A stretch of DNA of 6,206 nt, from contig CALMWN010000170.1 in assembly GCA_937873555.1 (NCBI GenBank), positions 1-6,206 on the forward strand, in the 5' to 3' direction. The position numbers were made by a program, and so were the translations under genes. This stretch comes from an uncultured Clostridia bacterium. GTDB lineage: Bacteria; Bacillota; Clostridia; Acetivibrionales; CALMWN01. Under the pieces are notes generated by a model. The model did no database searches. It had not been told where the DNA came from and saw only the letters and a list, made by a program, of their open reading frames with translations. Shown in pieces: positions 5,461-6,206 of this stretch (positions are counted from its first letter, which is position 1; the number at the start of each line of letters is the position of its first letter).

Positions 5461-5487
5461 TTAAGTATATTTTTTTGAAGGAAAGTA

Positions 5488-5516
5488 TTGACATAATTAT
5501 ATATGAAATATAATAT
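5488..5516 (+). promoter_or_regulatory. Strong sigma-A promoter of the GntR/LacI-type regulator gene
   Basis: A perfect TTGACA (5488-5493), a 17-base A+T-rich spacer and TAATAT (5511-5516) make the best promoter in the window. Initiation near 5523 would give a leader of about 97 bases, almost all A and T. The 16-bp palindrome at 5515-5530 overlaps the -10 and start point, suggesting tight repression. Confidence 0.75.
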
Positions 5517-5530
5517 TCTATATATAGAAT
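5515..5530. promoter_or_regulatory. Candidate operator: perfect 16-bp palindrome over the start point
   Basis: ATTCTATATATAGAAT is its own reverse complement and covers the end of the -10 and the predicted start point of the downstream regulator gene. This is a typical place for autoregulation by a dimeric GntR-type HTH. The surrounding DNA is extremely A+T-rich, which raises the chance of accidental symmetry, but the TTC/GAA ends lend specificity. Confidence 0.5.
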
Positions 5531-5619
5531 TTGAATAAAGTATATTTAATATATATAATATATAATTATATGAAAACATTATATTAATGATTATTATTAT
5601 AAGCATGGAGTAGAAAATT

Positions 5620-6206
5620 ATGCCTGTGAAAAAGAAAGATGCACCATTCTATGAGAAAATAAAAGACTATATCAAAGAACAGATTGAAAGAGGTATGTTG
5701 CGGCCCAATGATAAGGTCACATCTGAAGAAGAGCTCATGGAGCGCTTTAATGTAAGTAAGATAACAACTCAAAAAGCTATGTCTCTTCTTGTTAAGGAAG
5801 GTATAATTCACAGGATACCAGGTAAAGGGACATTTGTTTGTGAAGCTTCCAACGAAATCAGTAAAGAATCAGGTGAAGAATTAAATCTGATAGGGTTTAT
5901 TTGCCCTTATCTCAATACACATAATACGGATATGTTACAAGGCATAGAAGAGGAAGCAGCCAAGTCAGGGTATGACCTTTTAATAAAATTATCATATAAT
6001 ATCCTTGAAGAGCAGCAGCGGTTTATACAGGATGCAACACAAAAAGGCATTAAAGGTCTAATTATAGATTCTGTAGAAGACCAATTTTACGATGATCAAA
6101 TTTTAAAATTGAAGCTTACAAAATATCCTTTTGTTCTTATAGATAGATACTTGTCCTACCTTGAAACAAATGTAGTTACTTCTGACAATTTCACTGCAAC
6201 ATATGA
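5620..6206 (+). CDS. GntR-HTH transcriptional regulator with LacI-type sensor domain, partial (AraR-like layout)
   Basis: Translation from the ATG at 5620 stays open for 195 codons to the window edge. Residues 8-74 form a GntR winged HTH (FYEKIKDYIKEQIERGML, then SEEELMERFNVSKITTQKAM, then GKGTFV). From about residue 88 a periplasmic-binding-like domain starts (LNLIGFICPY, DMLQGIEEEAAKSGYDLLI, KGIKGLIID, FVLIDRY, VVTSDNF). This GntR-HTH plus LacI/GalR-sensor layout is that of AraR-type sugar-responsive repressors of Firmicutes, usually about 360 residues, so nearly half is missing beyond the edge. GGAG at 5607-5610 lies nine bases before the start; an ATG at 5605 hits a stop after one more codon. 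Hand counts over four 60-base lines give about 34% G+C, clearly below the helicase gene. It probably represses itself and genes further right; the ligand is unknown. Confidence 0.9.
   Translation, partial: MPVKKKDAPFYEKIKDYIKEQIERGMLRPNDKVTSEEELMERFNVSKITTQKAMSLLVKEGIIHRIPGKGTFVCEASNEISKESGEELNLIGFICPYLNTHNTDMLQGIEEEAAKSGYDLLIKLSYNILEEQQRFIQDATQKGIKGLIIDSVEDQFYDDQILKLKLTKYPFVLIDRYLSYLETNVVTSDNFTATY

Noticed and set aside
5584..5811. 75-codon minus-strand open frame across the start of the GntR-type gene
   Set aside because: It is antisense to the clear winged HTH coding region and has low-complexity Asn/His ends derived from the A+T-rich leader.
1..6206. Search for CRISPR arrays, tRNA or rRNA genes, transposases or insertion-sequence ends
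   Set aside because: No regularly spaced repeats, cloverleaf-like segments, transposase motifs or terminal inverted repeats with target duplications were seen by eye, including around the junction at about 5461.

Overview
The window looks like a chromosomal segment of a low-to-moderate G+C Firmicute, most likely a Clostridia member of the cellulolytic (Acetivibrio/Ruminiclostridium) type. This placement is inference from strong AGGAGG-type ribosome binding sites, sigma-A promoters, a U-tailed hairpin terminator, and the flavour of the proteins. No rRNA, tRNA, CRISPR array or transposase was seen.

Left part (1-2593): a divergent sugar/cyclitol-type module. On the minus strand a LacI-family repressor (103-1092) is followed by the first 15 codons of a gene that runs off the left edge and reads like a sugar phosphate isomerase/epimerase (TIM barrel). 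On the plus strand a Gfo/Idh/MocA-family NAD(P)-dependent oxidoreductase (1480-2523) ends at a strong intrinsic terminator. The 387-bp divergent spacer carries two inverted repeats with the same half-sites (TGTAA-N4-TTACA). One overlaps the probable repressor promoter and the other lies just downstream of the probable oxidoreductase promoter. The simplest reading is that the repressor controls itself and both flanking enzymes in response to a sugar-like ligand.

Middle part (2594-5165): RNA-related housekeeping or accessory genes. A compact DEAD-box RNA helicase (2755-3939, resembling B. subtilis YfmL) converges on a NYN-domain protein with a C-terminal OST-HTH/LOTUS-like domain (4055-4843, minus). 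Divergent from the latter is a 62-residue Cys-rich small protein of unknown function (4977-5165).

Right part (5166-6206): an imperfect hairpin, then the C-terminal half of a YggT-like membrane protein (minus strand) whose 5' part is missing. Its reading frame breaks at about 5461, exactly where a very A+T-rich stretch begins. That stretch carries a near-consensus promoter and a 16-bp palindrome, and it leads into a partial GntR-HTH regulator with a LacI/periplasmic-binding-type sensor domain (5620 to the right edge), of lower G+C than the helicase gene. This looks like the edge of an inserted or rearranged accessory segment.

I do not see a convincing undescribed multi-gene system. The points most worth checking are the paired operators, the NYN-LOTUS protein, the helicase's unusual motif V and the truncation boundary near 5461.
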